A DNA stretch of 64,000 bases from Deltaproteobacteria bacterium (lineage in GTDB: Bacteria; Desulfobacterota; Desulfuromonadia; Desulfuromonadales; Geopsychrobacteraceae). A program made the position numbers and the translations under genes. The notes beneath the pieces are model-generated. The model saw nothing but the letters and a program-made list of their open reading frames with translations, had not been told where the DNA came from and searched no databases. The stretch covers positions 1 to 64,000 of the forward strand of contig JAJRRT010000097.1 in NCBI GenBank assembly GCA_024279255.1. The letters are read 5' to 3'. This document shows, one piece after another, positions 62,252 to 64,000 of the stretch; position 1 is the first letter of the stretch; each line of letters starts with the position of its first letter.

Positions 62252-64000
62252 TTGCAGAAGCACCACTTTGTCAGCATATTCCGCAAACAGTTGCTGGTCG
62301 CATGTCTCTTCGCCTTGCTGCTAACAATTATAGCCAGTGCTTACCAGTTTTTTTCAGACGTGGAGCATGGACAAAATCAGGCGAATGAAACTCTGCAACA
62401 AATTTTACTGACGACAACTCCGCCCCTTGAAAAACTACTGGCAAAAAACAATCTGACCGCTGCGACAGAACACCTCAACAACCTCTTCTCTTTTCCACCT
62501 GTCCTTTCTATTCAATTAACCACCCTCCAACACCAAGAACTGGTCAGTCTGCAACGACTCCCCGTTCCACCAGCACCAAGCTGGATTGAGCAACAACTTT
62601 TCGGCTCGACTCACCAGCAACGCTTTCAGGTTGTCGCAGACACAAATCCTGCATCAGGCTGGTTCATCAAACTTGATCTCAGTCATGTCAGAAGCCCCAA
62701 CAACGACAATCGCAACCTGATGATGAATATATTCAAAAACTTCATCGTTTGTTTCGCTTTAACACTCGCCTTTTATAGCCTGTTTCATTCTCTGTTTACC
62801 CGTCAGATCACAAGCCTGGCCAGCCAACTCAACAGCTTAGCAGAGGGTTCCGACAAGACCGTCTATCTGGAGGTCAGCCCTTATCACAAGAACGACGAAA
62901 TGGGTGTTTTAGCAGGAAAAATCAACAACCTCTGGCATAGCCGGGATGAGTTAAAGAAAAACCTGACTGATCACAATAAGTTTGTCACCACAGTGACGGC
63001 AATCTCACCGGTAGGACTCTTCCGCACTGACACTACGGGCGCCCTCCTTTGGTATAACCAGAAAGCACGAGTCTTGCTTGGAATTCTCGGCTATGAAAAG
63101 AGCCTGAATGAATGGTTGGGAAACCTGCATCCCGAACATCAAACCAAGGTACTACAGGCCTGGGAATTGGCCATAGCGCGAGAAAAACCCTTTCATGCAG
63201 AGTTTCCGCTGTGCTTATCTGATAACAAGTCACGGTGGGTGATCGGCGAAGCAATTCCGTCATGGAGTGACGGCGTCTATGAAGGTTATGTCGGAACCCT
63301 GACCGATGTTACGGAACTGAAAGAAGCAACAGTCAAACTTCTTGAAAGTGAAGAGCGTTACCACACCATTACACAGAATGCCAATAGTGCCATTATCCTT
63401 ACCGAAGCCAACGGTACTATCAGCTACTGGAACCCTGCTGCAGAAACAATATTTGGTTACAGCCGCAAACAGGCGCTTAATGAAAATTTTTCCGCGCTGA
63501 TCATTCCCGACAAGAGCCGGAATATCTTTGCGGAAGCCTGCCCTGAGTTTGAAGACAACCCCATCGATACAACTGGCCACCTGATCGAACTCGAGGCCCG
63601 TGCCAAGGACGGTGCAATTGTACCGGTCGAGATGTCAATTTCGGCGTTCAAGATGGACGATTGCTGGCACGCGGCTCTCTTCATCAATGATATCAGTAAA
63701 CGAAGCATGAGTGAAAAAGAGAGGATCAACCTGCTCGATCAGTTGCGTCAATCGCAGAAAATGGAAGCTGTCGGTACCCTGGCGGGCGGCATCGCTCATG
63801 ACTTCAATAATATTCTGACGCCAATACTCGGATTTTCCCAACTACTGCAGATTAAGTTCGAGGAAGGGAGCAAGGAACGCGACCGCATTGAAAAGATTCT
63901 GTCGTCAGCCAACCGTGCCAAAGATCTGGTTGGTCAAATACTCTCTTTCAGCCGTAAATCAAAAGAAGAAGCACAGCCAATGCTGGTCGTCCCTGTCATC
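62252..64000 (+). CDS. PAS sensor histidine kinase, cut by the window end
   Basis: Incomplete at the 3' end. Helix one (about residues 15-32, LLVACLFALLLTIIASAYQFF) precedes a periplasmic domain (about 35-155). Helix two (about 165-182) leads to a HAMP-like segment (FTRQITSLASQLNSLAEGSD), then PAS domains (about 240-490) and a kinase dimerisation box with His516 in GTLAGGIAHDFNN. The rest, with the ATPase domain and perhaps a receiver, lies past 64000. The only plausible start is TTG at 62252, after GGGGGG at 62242-62247; an ATG at 62206 is in another frame. Similar in type to the hybrid kinase at 44252-46957. Confidence 0.88.
   Translation, partial: MQKHHFVSIFRKQLLVACLFALLLTIIASAYQFFSDVEHGQNQANETLQQILLTTTPPLEKLLAKNNLTAATEHLNNLFSFPPVLSIQLTTLQHQELVSLQRLPVPPAPSWIEQQLFGSTHQQRFQVVADTNPASGWFIKLDLSHVRSPNNDNRNLMMNIFKNFIVCFALTLAFYSLFHSLFTRQITSLASQLNSLAEGSDKTVYLEVSPYHKNDEMGVLAGKINNLWHSRDELKKNLTDHNKFVTTVTAISPVGLFRTDTTGALLWYNQKARVLLGILGYEKSLNEWLGNLHPEHQTKVLQAWELAIAREKPFHAEFPLCLSDNKSRWVIGEAIPSWSDGVYEGYVGTLTDVTELKEATVKLLESEERYHTITQNANSAIILTEANGTISYWNPAAETIFGYSRKQALNENFSALIIPDKSRNIFAEACPEFEDNPIDTTGHLIELEARAKDGAIVPVEMSISAFKMDDCWHAALFINDISKRSMSEKERINLLDQLRQSQKMEAVGTLAGGIAHDFNNILTPILGFSQLLQIKFEEGSKERDRIEKILSSANRAKDLVGQILSFSRKSKEEAQPMLVVPVI

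Noticed and set aside
62206-62388. 60-residue ORF beginning at ATG 62206
   Set aside because: It overlaps the kinase frame, which has clear transmembrane and kinase features. It has no ribosome site and its translation shows no motif.

Overview
The window looks like chromosomal DNA of an anaerobic or microaerophilic deltaproteobacterium, most likely in the Desulfuromonadia (Desulfuromonas/Geobacter relatives). The signs are an smg-topA-trmFO-maf core neighbourhood, several c-type heme proteins (CxxCH), a glycyl radical enzyme with its activase, sigma-54 control of amino acid catabolism, and a very high density of PAS/Cache sensor kinases. This placement is inferred from gene content only. I saw no rRNA, tRNA, CRISPR array, insertion sequence or phage gene.

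Layout. (1) 1-7.7 kb: housekeeping genes on +: smg, topA, then trmFO-maf-yggS-gph and an ANKH-like membrane transporter. (2) 7.8-13.8 kb: a large lipoprotein on -, two small Cys-rich proteins, and a four-gene redox-signalling cluster (CheY-like regulator, DUF4388-like protein, heme-c sensor ending after its HAMP domain, monoheme cytochrome). (3) 13.9-20.4 kb on -: a tightly coupled operon read as hypD (trans-4-hydroxy-L-proline dehydratase), its radical-SAM activase, a second ANKH-like transporter and two EamA transporters, behind a sigma-54-type promoter. (4) 20.8-28.8 kb: a gamma-proteobacterial-looking glutathione reductase, a SCO1-like lipoprotein coupled to a cytochrome c/binding-protein fusion, a (p)ppGpp synthetase-domain protein, an MFS exporter, an alkyltransferase-like protein, a secreted ATP-dependent DNA ligase and a 61-residue membrane protein. 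(5) 29.3-41.7 kb on -: two paralogous PAS/sigma-54 activators bracketing a P5C dehydrogenase-proline dehydrogenase operon, a complete livKHMGF-type ABC importer and a universal stress protein, followed by proC. (6) 41.9-60.5 kb: a cytochrome b5-like protein and a signalling block with a GGDEF/EAL regulator, two very large sensor kinases, and a seven-gene array (HDOD protein, four paralogous histidine kinases, two response regulators, one with an HD-GYP domain). (7) 60.7-64 kb on +: an ADP-ribose-type Nudix hydrolase, NudC, and the 5' part of another sensor kinase cut by the window edge.

How it fits together. Regions 3 and 5 converge on delta-1-pyrroline-5-carboxylate (P5C). HypD makes P5C from hydroxyproline, ProDH makes it from proline, P5C dehydrogenase oxidises it to glutamate, and ProC reduces it to proline. 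Both catabolic operons have sigma-54 promoters of good quality, and an ATGCAT-type dyad occurs near both, so one activator (39227-40630) may control both. The kinase array is the other notable system: four kinases sharing one catalytic core and different sensor ends feed two adjacent regulators.
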